Source: Paraburkholderia bannensis | Lineage (GTDB): Bacteria > Pseudomonadota > Gammaproteobacteria > Burkholderiales > Burkholderiaceae | Assembly (NCBI RefSeq): GCF_014200455.1 | Contig: NZ_JACHBW010000001.1 | Coordinates: forward strand, 310,001 to 374,000 | Direction of reading: 5' to 3' | DNA length: 64,000 bases | Shown: in pieces, positions 11,194 through 21,985 of the stretch | Layout: the number at the start of each line of letters is the position of its first letter | How positions within the stretch are numbered: the first letter of the stretch is position 1 | Notes under the pieces: model-generated | Database searches by the model: none | What the model saw: only the letters and a program-made list of their open reading frames with translations | Told to the model about the DNA's origin: nothing | Translations under genes and position numbers: made by a program

Positions 11194-11209
11194 TTTACGT
11201 TATCGTCAA
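11194..11209. promoter_or_regulatory. LiuR-like operator candidate
   Basis: TTTACGTTATCGTCAA resembles the TTTACGT/ACGTCAA palindromes known for LiuR/PsrA-type regulators, with one imperfect half. It lies between the divergent MerR gene (start 11131) and the MBL-fold gene (start 11342), where autoregulation would be expected. Confidence 0.45.
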
Positions 11210-11341
11210 CTTCAGGCTTGCGCAACCTTCGGGCGATGTTCCGCATAACGGAACGATCGTTCGAATCGCCAGCAGGAATGACGCAATGCGGCGACAATGC
11301 TGACAGACGACGAATCGATAACGATACGAGACACCCCCACG

Positions 11342-12412
11342 ATGAACGCCCTCGAACATCAGCTGGACTACCCTTTCGCCGATACCCTGCCCGAAGCCGG
11401 CGTCGCCTTCGATGTCGCGCCTGGCGTGAAATGGCTGCGCATGCCGCTGCCCTTCGTGCTCGACCACATCAATCTCTGGCTGCTGCGCGACGAGATCGAC
11501 GGCCAGCAGGGCTGGACCGTGGTGGATTGCGGCATCACCGACGACAGCATCAAGGCGCACTGGGAGCGGGTGTTCGACACGCAACTCGAAGGCTTGCCGG
11601 TGCTGCGCGTGCTGGTCACGCACTGTCACCCGGACCATATCGGCCTTGCGCACTGGATCTGCGCGGGCGGCGACCAACAGCGCTGGGATGTGCGCCTGTG
11701 GACCACGCTCGGCGAATACATGAGCGCCTGCGTGCTGGCCTCGGGTAACGGCTCGAACGCGGGCGGCGAAGGCGCGGCGCGCCATTTCGCGCGCCACGGC
11801 GTGACCGACGAAGCCTCGCTCGACCAACTGCGCACGCGCCGCAATTACTACTCGAATCTGGTGCCCGCGCTGCCGCCGCAATACCGCCGACTGCGCGAAG
11901 CCGACGTGATGAAAATTGGCGGGCGCGACTGGCGCGTCGTCACGGGCTTCGGCCATTCGCCCGAGCATTGCGCGCTGCTTTGCGAGCAAACCGGCGTGCT
12001 GATTTCCGGCGATATGGTGCTGCCGCGCATCTCGACGAATGTGTCCGTATTCGACATGGAGCCGGAAGGCAATCCGCTCGACCTTTACCTTGAATCGCTC
12101 GGCCGCTATGAGACGATGGCGGAAGATACGCTCGTGCTGCCCTCGCATGGCAAGCCGTTTCGCGGCGTGCGCACGCGTATCGCGCAGTTACGCGAGCACC
12201 ACGACGCGCGTCTGGCTGAAGTGCTGGAAGCCTGCGCAAGCAAGCCGCAATGCGCCGCCGACATCGTGCCGCTCATGTTCAGGCGCAAGCTCGACATGCA
12301 TCAGCTGACCTTCGCGATGGGCGAGGCGCTGGCGCATCTGCACCTGCTCTGGCTCGACGGCAAGCTCACGCGCACGACCAGCGAGGACGGCGTGATCCGC
12401 TTTTCGGCTTAG
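11342..12412 (+). CDS. MBL-fold metallo-hydrolase
   Basis: 356 residues. Metal-binding HCHPDH at residues 94-99, a second-shell GHSPEH near 203, ISGDMVLPRI near 222 and PSHGKPF near 263, as in glyoxalase-II-like hydrolases. The C-terminal 90 residues look like the winged-helix tail found in longer family members. The start is ATG 11342; the frame upstream of it has no conserved content. Divergent from the MerR/aceK run and ending at a strong terminator. A thioester or lactone substrate is plausible but not shown. Confidence 0.88.
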   Translation: MNALEHQLDYPFADTLPEAGVAFDVAPGVKWLRMPLPFVLDHINLWLLRDEIDGQQGWTVVDCGITDDSIKAHWERVFDTQLEGLPVLRVLVTHCHPDHIGLAHWICAGGDQQRWDVRLWTTLGEYMSACVLASGNGSNAGGEGAARHFARHGVTDEASLDQLRTRRNYYSNLVPALPPQYRRLREADVMKIGGRDWRVVTGFGHSPEHCALLCEQTGVLISGDMVLPRISTNVSVFDMEPEGNPLDLYLESLGRYETMAEDTLVLPSHGKPFRGVRTRIAQLREHHDARLAEVLEACASKPQCAADIVPLMFRRKLDMHQLTFAMGEALAHLHLLWLDGKLTRTTSEDGVIRFSA

Positions 12413-12431
12413 CGCTGCGCGACTCGAAAAC

Positions 12432-12466
12432 AAAAGGGGCGGCTCGATGTGAGCCGCCCCTTTTTT
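12432..12466. terminator. Bidirectional terminator between MBL gene and lolA
   Basis: Stem of 14 bp (AAAAGGGGCGGCTC with its complement) around GATGT, with T/A tracts on both sides. It serves both convergent genes. Confidence 0.92.
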
Positions 12467-12489
12467 GTATCAGCTTCGAGCTACGCAAA

Positions 12490-13200
12490 TCAGTTCGCGC
12501 CGCCCGTGATCAGATCCGCACCCTTTGGCCGCACGAACTTGAACGTCGAGGCCGGCAGCGCCGGGTTCTTCTCGATGTTCGAGAAAGTCAGCAGCGTGAC
12601 GTTGCCGAACACGTCATGCAGTTCCATCGCCTCCAGATTGCCGTCCTTGAAGCCGATGCCCACGCTCTTGAACTGCGTGTCCTTCGACTTCGGAATCAGT
12701 TGCAGCCAGTCGATGCCGTTCTTCACGCCGGCATCCGAGAGCGTGAAGTTCTTGTCCAGATCGTTGCTGCCGAACAGGATGGCCGCCGGGCTTGCGCCCA
12801 GTGCGCCGCCCAGCTTGCGCTCGGTGACCTGGTTCAGGTCCTTGTCGTAGACGTAGAGGTTGTCGCCGTCCGACTGCAGCAATTGCTGATACGGCTTTTC
12901 ATACGACCAGACGAACTTGCCTGGGCGCGAAAATACAAACGTGCCGCTCGACACCTTCGAGTTGAGCGTGGCCGTGGCGATGGCGTCGCTGGCGTTTTTG
13001 GCGTTCGACGGCGCCTTGAGTTCGCGCTGCACGAAGCTGCCGCGCGCGGCGTGTACCTGCGTGACGAACTGCTTGAGCTGGTCGCTGCCGCTGGCGTAGG
13101 CGTGGCTTGCCATCGCGAGCGTCGCGCCCAGCGCGAGCACGAGGGAGCGCACGAATGCAGCGGGTTTCAAACGATTCGAATATCCTGCAAAAACCTGCAT
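12490..13200 (-). CDS. lolA: Outer-membrane lipoprotein carrier LolA
   Basis: Periplasmic chaperone that takes lipoproteins from the LolCDE complex to LolB. 236 residues. Signal peptide with a hydrophobic core at about 16-30 and cleavage near AYA/SG (residue 37). The family pattern [28 protein letters not shown] and [11 protein letters not shown] is clear. ATG 13200 has GGAGA about 8 bases upstream. It follows ftsK at a 52-base gap, the usual ftsK-lolA order in proteobacteria. Confidence 0.94.
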   Translation of the reverse strand: MQVFAGYSNRLKPAAFVRSLVLALGATLAMASHAYASGSDQLKQFVTQVHAARGSFVQRELKAPSNAKNASDAIATATLNSKVSSGTFVFSRPGKFVWSYEKPYQQLLQSDGDNLYVYDKDLNQVTERKLGGALGASPAAILFGSNDLDKNFTLSDAGVKNGIDWLQLIPKSKDTQFKSVGIGFKDGNLEAMELHDVFGNVTLLTFSNIEKNPALPASTFKFVRPKGADLITGGAN

Positions 13201-13252
13201 GTAGCGTTCTCCAAAAAGCAAATTCAGCTTCGGTTCCGGTGCCGATCCTGGC

Positions 13253-15568
13253 TCAGTCCGCATCGCGCGTGGGCGCGAGAATTTCGCGGTTGCCGCTCGA
13301 CGACATCGCCGAAACCAGCCCCGACTGCTCCATCTGTTCGAGCAGCCGCGCAGCACGGTTATACCCGATGCGCAGATGCCGCTGCACAAGCGAGATCGAC
13401 GCGCGCTTGTTCTTGATGACCACTTCGACGGCCTGATCGTAGAGCGGATCGGACTCGTCGCCGGTACCCGAAGCACTTGCCGTGCCCTCGTCGCCCTCGC
13501 CCGTCACGCCGCCTTCGAGAATGCCTTCGACGTAATTCGGCTCGCCCTGCTCCTTGAGCTTGTCCACCACGCGATGCACTTCTTCGTCGCTGACAAAGGC
13601 GCCGTGCACGCGCACCGGCATGCCGCTGCCGGGAGGCAGATAGAGCATGTCGCCCATGCCGAGCAGCGATTCCGCGCCCATCTGGTCGAGAATCGTGCGC
13701 GAGTCGATCTTCGACGACACCTGGAAGGCCATACGCGTGGGCACGTTGGCCTTGATGAGACCGGTGATGACGTCCACCGACGGACGCTGCGTGGCCAGAA
13801 TCAAATGAATGCCGGCCGCACGCGCCTTCTGCGCGATCCGCGCGATCAGCTCTTCGACCTTCTTGCCGACCACCATCATCAGATCGGCGAGTTCGTCGAT
13901 CACCACCACGATATGCGGCAGCTTCTGGCACGGTTCCGGATCGTCCGGCGTGAGGCTGAACGGATTCGGGATCTTTTCCTCGCGCTTGTTCGCCTCTTCG
14001 ATCTTGTTGTTGTAGCCCGCCAGATTGCGCACGCCCAGCTTGCTCATGAGCTTGTAGCGGCGCTCCATTTCGGCGACGGTCCAGTTCAGCGCGTTGCCGG
14101 CCTGGCGCATGTCGGTCACGACCGGGCAGAGCAGATGCGGAATGCCCTCGTAGACGCTCATTTCGAGCATCTTCGGGTCGATCAGGATCATGCGGACCTG
14201 TTCGGCGCTCGCCTTGTAAAGCAGCGAGAGAATCATCGCGTTGATGCCCACCGACTTGCCCGAACCGGTCGTACCGGCCACCAGCAGGTGGGGCATTTTG
14301 GCGAGATCGGCGCACACCGGCTTGCCGCCGATGTCCTTGCCCAGCCCCATGGTGAGCGCCGAAGGTGCATCCGCATAGACCGCCGAGCCGAGGATTTCCG
14401 AAAGCCGCACGGTCTGGCGGCGCTGGTTCGGCAACTCCAGCGCCATGCAGTTCTTGCCCGGAATCGTCTCCACCACGCGGATCGACACCAGCGAAAGCGA
14501 GCGCGCCAGATCCTTGGCCAGATTGACGATCTGGCTGCCCTTCACGCCGGTGGCCGGCTCAATTTCGTAGCGCGTCACGACCGGACCGGGATAGGCGGCC
14601 ACCACGGCCACATCCACGCCGAAGTCCTTGAGCTTTTTCTCGATCAGACGCGAAGTGAATTCGAGCGTGTCGTCGGAGATGGTTTCCTGGCTCGCGGGCG
14701 CGGGGTCGAGCAGCGAGATCGCGGGCAAGGTGGAGTCGCCCGGCAGGTCGGTGAAGAGCGGCACCTGGCGCTCCTTCTCCACGCGCTCGGAACGCTGCGG
14801 CGTGACCACCGGCGGCACGATCGTGACCGGCTCGTGCTCCTCGATCTTCACGCGGCCGCGCTCGACCTTGCCTTCGCGCTTGACCGCGGCGGCCTCGCCC
14901 AGCTTGCGGTCGCTGCGTTCCTCGCGGCGCAGACGCGCCATCGTCACGGCGTTGATGATCGACTCGCCAACCTTCTCGGACACGGAAAGCCACGAAAAGC
15001 GGAAATACAGCGACAGGCCGATGCCCAGCGCCAGCAAAAGCGCGAGCGTGCCGCCCGTGAAGCCCAGCGCGTGCGAGACGCCGCGCGCGACGGCCTCCCC
15101 CACCACGCCGCCCGGCGCGCGCGGCAGTTGCACCTTGAGCGACCACATGCGCAGCGCCTCGATGCCGTCGCAGGCGAGCAGCACCAGCACGAACGCAAAG
15201 GCTTCGGCGATCCAGCCATGATCGCGCGGCTTGTCCTCGTCGTCATCGTCGAGCGACTCGTGACGGGTGATGCGCCGGTAGTTCTTCGAGATATGCCGCG
15301 CGAGTATCACGACCCACCAGTAGGCCGACAGCCCGAACAGCAGCAGCAGGATGTCCGACGTCCAGGCGCCCACGCGCCCGGCCCAGTTCGAGATATGGTC
15401 GACCTGAGCGGCGTGGGTCCAACTGGGGTCGCGGCGGCTATAGCTGATGAGCGCCATCAGCAGGAACACGCCTAGCGCGACCTGCAGGATCCAGCGGATT
15501 TCGGTGAAAAGACGCGACATGCGGTGAGGCAATGCCTGCGCCTGCGCGGAAAAGGGAGCTTTGGCCAT
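13253..15568 (-). CDS. ftsK: DNA translocase FtsK
   Basis: Septal ATP-driven motor that moves chromosome termini and activates XerCD recombination at dif. 771 residues. Four N-terminal membrane segments (about 25-45, 68-90, 120-140, 170-190), a charged linker shorter than in E. coli, Walker A GTTGSGKS at 432-439, Walker [14 protein letters not shown] near 560, and the C-terminal winged-helix gamma domain (about 700-771) that reads KOPS sites. Upstream of lolA in the same direction and divergent from trxB. Confidence 0.96.
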   Translation of the reverse strand: MAKAPFSAQAQALPHRMSRLFTEIRWILQVALGVFLLMALISYSRRDPSWTHAAQVDHISNWAGRVGAWTSDILLLLFGLSAYWWVVILARHISKNYRRITRHESLDDDDEDKPRDHGWIAEAFAFVLVLLACDGIEALRMWSLKVQLPRAPGGVVGEAVARGVSHALGFTGGTLALLLALGIGLSLYFRFSWLSVSEKVGESIINAVTMARLRREERSDRKLGEAAAVKREGKVERGRVKIEEHEPVTIVPPVVTPQRSERVEKERQVPLFTDLPGDSTLPAISLLDPAPASQETISDDTLEFTSRLIEKKLKDFGVDVAVVAAYPGPVVTRYEIEPATGVKGSQIVNLAKDLARSLSLVSIRVVETIPGKNCMALELPNQRRQTVRLSEILGSAVYADAPSALTMGLGKDIGGKPVCADLAKMPHLLVAGTTGSGKSVGINAMILSLLYKASAEQVRMILIDPKMLEMSVYEGIPHLLCPVVTDMRQAGNALNWTVAEMERRYKLMSKLGVRNLAGYNNKIEEANKREEKIPNPFSLTPDDPEPCQKLPHIVVVIDELADLMMVVGKKVEELIARIAQKARAAGIHLILATQRPSVDVITGLIKANVPTRMAFQVSSKIDSRTILDQMGAESLLGMGDMLYLPPGSGMPVRVHGAFVSDEEVHRVVDKLKEQGEPNYVEGILEGGVTGEGDEGTASASGTGDESDPLYDQAVEVVIKNKRASISLVQRHLRIGYNRAARLLEQMEQSGLVSAMSSSGNREILAPTRDAD

Positions 15569-16909
<1,341 letters not shown>

Positions 16910-16997
16910 GGGGCTCCAGGCCGCCAGGCGAGCACGTGGCGTCAAGCCGGTAAAATAGCGCGCTGAGGCTCGATCGAGCCTGCCGGCGCAGTGCAAG

Positions 16998-17030
16998 AGG
17001 GCCGCGGCCAGCCAGCCGGCGGCCCTTTTT
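16998..17030 (+). terminator. trxB terminator
   Basis: AGGGCCGC/GCGGCCCT stem followed by TTTTT. Confidence 0.8.
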
Positions 17031-17073
17031 ATTGACGTCGCGCGCACTACTTTCCGCTTCAAGATCGACTCTT

Positions 17074-17853
17074 ATGCCCAAGAACGTCCCCCATCCGGGC
17101 GAACCCAAGCGCCCCGCCGCCGCGCGCCCCGCACCGGCTCCCATTACCGCGCCTGCACCGGCGCTCGAACCTGGCAAGGCCGCGAGCGGCTTTTCCGGCC
17201 TCGGCAGCCTGCGCGACGCGCTCAAGACCCAGACACGCCAACGCGAGCGCGAAAAAGTCGCCGCTCAGGCCGCGCGCGTGGAAGCCGCCGCCGACAGCGA
17301 TCTGTTCCGCCGCGAGATCGGCCAGGTTGCGCCGCTCGTTGCGCCGCCGCGCGCCCAGCCGCGCCGCGCTGCGCCCGTGCCGCTGCCGCTGCAAACCCAG
17401 CTCGACGAGCAAGCGGTGCTACACGAAGCCATCTCCGATGAATTCGATCCCGAAGCGCTGCTCGATACCGACGATTCGCTGTATTACCACCGCCCTGGCA
17501 TCAGCGAGGAAGTGGTCAAGAAACTGCGGCGCGGTACGTGGATCGTGCAGGCGCAGCTCGACCTGCACGGCATGCGCCGCGAGGAAGCGCGCGAAGCCTT
17601 GCAGACCTTCATTCGCGAAGCCGGCAAGCGCGGGCTGCGCTGCGTGCGTGTGATTCACGGCAAGGGGCTTGGCTCCGTGGGCAAGGAGCCGGTGCTCAAG
17701 GGCAAGGTGCGCGCGTGGCTGGTGCAGAAGGAAGAAGTGATCGCGTTCTGCCAGGCGCGGCCGCATGACGGCGGCGCGGGCGCGGTGCTTGTGCTGCTGC
17801 AGCCTCAAATGCACGGACACCCGCACGGACACGGCCAGCACGAGCCGCGCTGA
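17074..17853 (+). CDS. Smr-domain protein
   Basis: 259 residues. A low-complexity Pro/Ala-rich N-terminus (1-110) precedes a C-terminal Smr domain with LDLHGM at 162-167 and HGKGLG near 195, the two signature motifs. Stand-alone Smr proteins of this kind (SmrA/YdaL-like) are linked to nuclease activity on RNA or branched DNA; which applies here is not visible. It ends in a His/Gly-rich tail. ATG 17074 (MPKNVPHP) was chosen; the frame upstream lies in the trxB terminator. Confidence 0.88.
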   Translation: MPKNVPHPGEPKRPAAARPAPAPITAPAPALEPGKAASGFSGLGSLRDALKTQTRQREREKVAAQAARVEAAADSDLFRREIGQVAPLVAPPRAQPRRAAPVPLPLQTQLDEQAVLHEAISDEFDPEALLDTDDSLYYHRPGISEEVVKKLRRGTWIVQAQLDLHGMRREEAREALQTFIREAGKRGLRCVRVIHGKGLGSVGKEPVLKGKVRAWLVQKEEVIAFCQARPHDGGAGAVLVLLQPQMHGHPHGHGQHEPR

Positions 17854-17884
17854 CGACCTCCCCCGCTTCAGCGATTGCCTCGCT

Positions 17885-17923
17885 ACGCGTGCCACGGCCA
17901 TACCCGGCGGCACGCGTTTTTTT
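17885..17923 (+). terminator. Terminator after the Smr gene
   Basis: Perfect 9-bp stem ACGCGTGCC/GGCACGCGT with a 15-base loop, followed by seven T. Confidence 0.8.
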
Positions 17924-18160
17924 CGCCCCAATTAATTCGGATTCCAAATCGAAATCCGACCTCCCCCTTGCGCCCAGTTCGACTGGCAGTTCGAAAATGC
18001 CGCTTCAGGATGCGCTACGTCGACTTTCCCAGCGGTTTCGAACTCCTTCTATGTATCGCGTGAGCGCATTTTTTTATCCTTTTCCCATGTCGTCGCGGTC
18101 GCTGTACTCAACCGATCGGGCATTGATCTCAACACTTACAGCTTGAATGGGAAAATCATC

Positions 18161-18670
18161 ATGAAGAAGCAAATTGTGAAGGCAGTGGCAATGGGCGTCG
18201 CAGTTGCAGGTCTGGTTGGCGCATCGATTCCGACCGTCTATGCGGGCTCGAAGTCCGCGACATTCCAGGTCACTTTGACGGTTCAGGCCGACTGCTCGAT
18301 CAACACCAATCCGCTCAACTTCGGCTCGACCGGCGTGCTCTCCAGCAATATCGACCAGCAGACGAATCTCAACGTCACCTGCTCGACCGGCACGCCGTAC
18401 GCGGTAGCGCTCGACGCCGGCACGCCCACGGGTTCGACCGTCGCCAGCCGTCTGCTCGCGAACGCTGGTGCAACGGGCACGGTCAAGTACAACCTTTATC
18501 AAGATGCGGCGCGCACCCAGGTCTGGGGCCAAACGGCCGGCACCGATACCGTGGCGGGCACGGGCACCGGCACCGCGCAATCGATCATGGTGTATGGGCG
18601 CGTACCGGCTCAAAACACCCCCGCACCCGATACGTATCAGTCGACAGTGACCGCGACTGTTACGTTCTGA
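18161..18670 (+). CDS. Spore-coat-U (SCPU) domain pilin-like protein
   Basis: 169 residues. Signal peptide ends at about residue 28 (TVYA). The mature part is one SCPU domain: a Cys pair (ADCSIN and NVTCSTG), YAVALDAG, a YNLYQDAARTQVWG block and a C-terminal VTATVTF donor-like strand. This is the major subunit type of the archaic/alternative chaperone-usher systems. I chose ATG 18161 (MKKQIVKAV) over the TTG at 18143. First gene of a four-gene operon with chaperone, usher and tip subunit. Confidence 0.9.
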   Translation: MKKQIVKAVAMGVAVAGLVGASIPTVYAGSKSATFQVTLTVQADCSINTNPLNFGSTGVLSSNIDQQTNLNVTCSTGTPYAVALDAGTPTGSTVASRLLANAGATGTVKYNLYQDAARTQVWGQTAGTDTVAGTGTGTAQSIMVYGRVPAQNTPAPDTYQSTVTATVTF

Positions 18671-18760
18671 GCAATCTTCTGGCACGACGCTTGCCAAGGC
18701 GTCGTGTCCCGTGTATCAAGTTCGTTAGCCCAATCTGGCACAGAGAACCGGAGGTTGACG

Positions 18761-19483
18761 ATGCGCGCACTGTCCCGGCTTATAACATCAGGTTTGCTAA
18801 CCATATATGCCGCATCAGCAGCGGCGGCCTCACTGGAAATCACGCCGGTCACCGTCGAACTCGAAGCCAACCAGAACGGCCAGGTGCTGAAGCTGCGCAA
18901 CAGCGGCGAGGCTGCCCTCAGTGCCCAGATTCGCGTCTTCGCCTGGGATCAGGCAGACGGCGAAGATCACCTCACACCGACCCGCGACCTCATCGCGAGC
19001 CCCCCCATCGCGCAGGTGCCACCCGGCGGCGAACAGATCATGCGGCTGATTCGCGCGAACGGCGGCGCGGCGCCGAAAGAGGCGGCTTATCGCCTTCTCA
19101 TCGACGAGCTGCCGCCCGACAACACGAACGCCGCCACCGGCATACAGTTCCGCTTTCGCTACTCGGTGCCCGTGTTCCTCTACCCCGCTGGCGAACGCGG
19201 CGCGCCCGACACGCATTGGTCGCTGGAAAGCCGCGCCGGCAAGTGGTTCCTGCATGTCGCCAACAGCGGTTCCATCCATGCGCGCATCAGCGACGTCACG
19301 CTGACCTGCCCAGGAGAAACGGTGCCGGTGCGTGCGGGCTTGCTCGGTTACGCCCTCGCCGGGCGCGAGCGTGTCTTTCCGCTCACACAGGCGAGCGCCG
19401 GCTGGCACGCATGCGCACCGCTCCAGGTCACGGCGAACGTGAACGGGAAATCCGTGACGGCGCCCGTCGCGCTCGAACACTGA
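18761..19483 (+). CDS. Periplasmic fimbrial chaperone
   Basis: 240 residues. Signal peptide to about residue 22 (AAAA), then a PapD-like chaperone: SLEITPVTVELEANQNGQVLKLRNSG for the first Ig strand pair and FRYSVPVFLYPAGE for the subunit-binding strand. It should hold SCPU subunits in the periplasm and pass them to the usher. ATG 18761 has GGAGG 6 bases before it. Lies between the pilin and usher genes. Confidence 0.92.
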   Translation: MRALSRLITSGLLTIYAASAAAASLEITPVTVELEANQNGQVLKLRNSGEAALSAQIRVFAWDQADGEDHLTPTRDLIASPPIAQVPPGGEQIMRLIRANGGAAPKEAAYRLLIDELPPDNTNAATGIQFRFRYSVPVFLYPAGERGAPDTHWSLESRAGKWFLHVANSGSIHARISDVTLTCPGETVPVRAGLLGYALAGRERVFPLTQASAGWHACAPLQVTANVNGKSVTAPVALEH

Positions 19484-19502
19484 TCTGCACCGCGACTCCG
19501 CC

Positions 19503-21962
19503 TTGCGCGCCGCCGCTCCACCTTCGCGTCCATCGCAACGCCGCCGTGCGGTGCTGCGCGATGCGCGCGCGTGCGGCGCGGCGATCGTCGTGCTAGGCCT
19601 CGCGATGCAGGCGGCGATCGCGCAAACACCGGCCGCCGTGCCGAATCCGCCATCCGCACAGTCCGACCCGGCGGCGGCCGTCCCCACGACCATTGCGCCA
19701 CCCGCGCCAGCAGACGCGAACGAAACCGAAACGCTCGTGCTGGAAATCATCGTGAACGGCGCGAGCCAGGGCGATCCCGCGACCTTCGAGCGGCGCGGCA
19801 ACGCGTTCTACGCAATACCGCAGACCTTGAACGACGCGGGCATCCGCACCAGCAACGTCAAACCCGGCCCGGACGGCCGGATCGCGCTCGATTCGATACC
19901 GGACCTGCATTACCGCTATGACGCGCAAAAGCAGCAGCTCGTCATCGACGTCGCGCAGCACCAGCAGATCGCGCAGCAACTCGGCTACCGCGTGGTCGCC
20001 GCGCCCAGGGCCACGTCGGGCACCGGCTTCGTGCTCAACTACGACGCGAGCTACGTGCATGCGTCCGGCGACGGCACCGAGAACCAGTTCGGCGTGTGGA
20101 GCGAACAACGCTTCTTCTCGCCGCTCGGCGTGCTAGACAACACCGGCGCCTGGATCAGCGGCACCGGCGTCAGCCGCTATACGCGGCTCGACACCGACTA
20201 CAGCTATTCGGACGCCACGAAACTGTTCACGCTCAACGTGGGCGACTCGATCTCCGGGTCGCTGCCGTGGACGCGCGCGGTGCGCTTCGGCGGCATCCAG
20301 ATCCAGCGCAACTACTCGCTTCAGCCGAATCTCGTGACCTGGCCGATGCCACTGATCGCGGGCAGCGCGGTCGTGCCGTCCGCCGTGGATCTCTTCGTCA
20401 ACGGTCTGCGCCAGTACAGCGGCAATGTCGCGCCGGGTCCGTTCCAGATCGCCCAGCCGCCGGCGCTCACCGGCGCCGGGGTCGCGCAGGTGACGCTCAC
20501 CGACATCCTGGGGCGGCGCGTGACCACCAGCGTGCCGCTCTACGTCGATACGAGCCGGCTCGCGCAGGGACTCTTTGACTACTCGGCGGAAATCGGCTTT
20601 CTGCGCGAGAACTACGGCATCGATTCGTTTTCCTATCATTCGTCGCCGCTTTTCAGCGGCACGCTGCGCTACGGCATGCGCAACTGGCTCACGCTGCAAA
20701 CGCATGCCGAAGCGGCGCAAAGCCTGCGCAACGGCGGCGTTGGCTCGATCATCGGCATCGGCGACGCGGGCTCGCTCTCGCTCGCCGCCGCGGGCAGCAC
20801 GGCAAGCGGAGCCTCGGGCGCGCTCTACAGCGCAGGCTATCAATACATCGGCCCGCACTTTTCCGTCGATCTGCAAGGCACGCGCGCGACGCCCGGATAC
20901 CGAGACATCGCCGCACTGGAAGGCGGCGTGTTGTTTCGCCACCAGTACCAGGCGACGACCACCGTCTCGATCTACAGCAACCAGGCGTTCAACGTCTCGT
21001 ACATCGATGCGCAAGACAGTTTCTCGGGACATTCGCGTGTGCTCACGCTCGGCTACAGCGGCCAGTTGGGCAGCCGATGGTCGTTCTACGCGAATGTCTT
21101 TCGCGATTACGCACAAAGCGGCGTCTGGGGCGGCTCGGTGGGCGTGACGATCGCGCTGGGCGGCAATGTTTCGGCGAGCGCGACGGTCACGCGCACCGGC
21201 AGCGACACGACGGCCAACGTCAGCGCCTCGCGCCCCGCCGATTTCAGCGGCGGCTGGGGCTGGGCCGTCCAGGGCGGCGCGGGCTCGGACTCGCACCTGG
21301 GATTCGCTTCGGCCAACTACCGCGCGGGCGTCGGCGACTTCCAGGCCACGGCGCAACGCTTCAACGGCACCAACACCGGCACACTCGAAGCGACCGGCGC
21401 CTTCACGGTGATGGGCGGCACGCTCACGCCTTCGCGCACGCTCTCGGACGGCTTCGCGCTCGTTTCCACCGACGGCGTGCCCAATGTGCCCGTGCTCCAG
21501 GAAAATCGCGTGGTGGGCACAACCAATTCGCGCGGCTATCTGCTCGTGCCCGACATGACCTCGTATGTGCGCAACCAGATTGACATCGATCCGCTCGCAC
21601 TCCCCGCGGATGCGCTGATCGAATCGAGCAGTGAAGATGTCGCTCCGGAGCGCCGCGCCGGTGTATACGTGCACTTCGGGCTCAAGCGCTATACAGGCGC
21701 TTCCGTGAGCTTCGTGGACGAGCAGGGCCAGCCGCTGCCAGCGGGTGGGCTCGCGAGCGTCCAGCCCGGCGGCGCCAGCTCGGTCGTGGGCTACGACGGC
21801 GTGGCGTTCTTCGACAAGCTCGACGCGGCCAACACCGTCACGATCAAGGGCAAGGGCGGAGCGAGCTGCGTGGCGGACCTGCCGTTCGATCCGTCGAGCG
21901 CGAGCAGGATGCCGCAGCTCGGCCCCATTGTCTGTGCGCCACCGGCGGCCCCGCCCCGTTAA
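19503..21962 (+). CDS. Outer-membrane fimbrial usher
   Basis: 819 residues with signal-like hydrophobic segment near 30-42. Beta-barrel pore for subunit secretion: early YDAQKQQLVIDV, the middle plug region around LGRRVTTSVPLYVDTSRLAQGLFDYSAEIGFLRENYG and C-terminal domains with GRRAGVYVHFGLKRYTGASVSFVDEQGQPL. Start is uncertain: TTG 19503 is the longest, but GTG 19551 gives a normal signal peptide. No good ribosome site is seen for either; coupling to the chaperone stop at 19483 is possible. Confidence 0.92.
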   Translation: MRAAAPPSRPSQRRRAVLRDARACGAAIVVLGLAMQAAIAQTPAAVPNPPSAQSDPAAAVPTTIAPPAPADANETETLVLEIIVNGASQGDPATFERRGNAFYAIPQTLNDAGIRTSNVKPGPDGRIALDSIPDLHYRYDAQKQQLVIDVAQHQQIAQQLGYRVVAAPRATSGTGFVLNYDASYVHASGDGTENQFGVWSEQRFFSPLGVLDNTGAWISGTGVSRYTRLDTDYSYSDATKLFTLNVGDSISGSLPWTRAVRFGGIQIQRNYSLQPNLVTWPMPLIAGSAVVPSAVDLFVNGLRQYSGNVAPGPFQIAQPPALTGAGVAQVTLTDILGRRVTTSVPLYVDTSRLAQGLFDYSAEIGFLRENYGIDSFSYHSSPLFSGTLRYGMRNWLTLQTHAEAAQSLRNGGVGSIIGIGDAGSLSLAAAGSTASGASGALYSAGYQYIGPHFSVDLQGTRATPGYRDIAALEGGVLFRHQYQATTTVSIYSNQAFNVSYIDAQDSFSGHSRVLTLGYSGQLGSRWSFYANVFRDYAQSGVWGGSVGVTIALGGNVSASATVTRTGSDTTANVSASRPADFSGGWGWAVQGGAGSDSHLGFASANYRAGVGDFQATAQRFNGTNTGTLEATGAFTVMGGTLTPSRTLSDGFALVSTDGVPNVPVLQENRVVGTTNSRGYLLVPDMTSYVRNQIDIDPLALPADALIESSSEDVAPERRAGVYVHFGLKRYTGASVSFVDEQGQPLPAGGLASVQPGGASSVVGYDGVAFFDKLDAANTVTIKGKGGASCVADLPFDPSSASRMPQLGPIVCAPPAAPPR

Positions 21963-21985
21963 GGAAATCGATAGGAGACGTGCCG

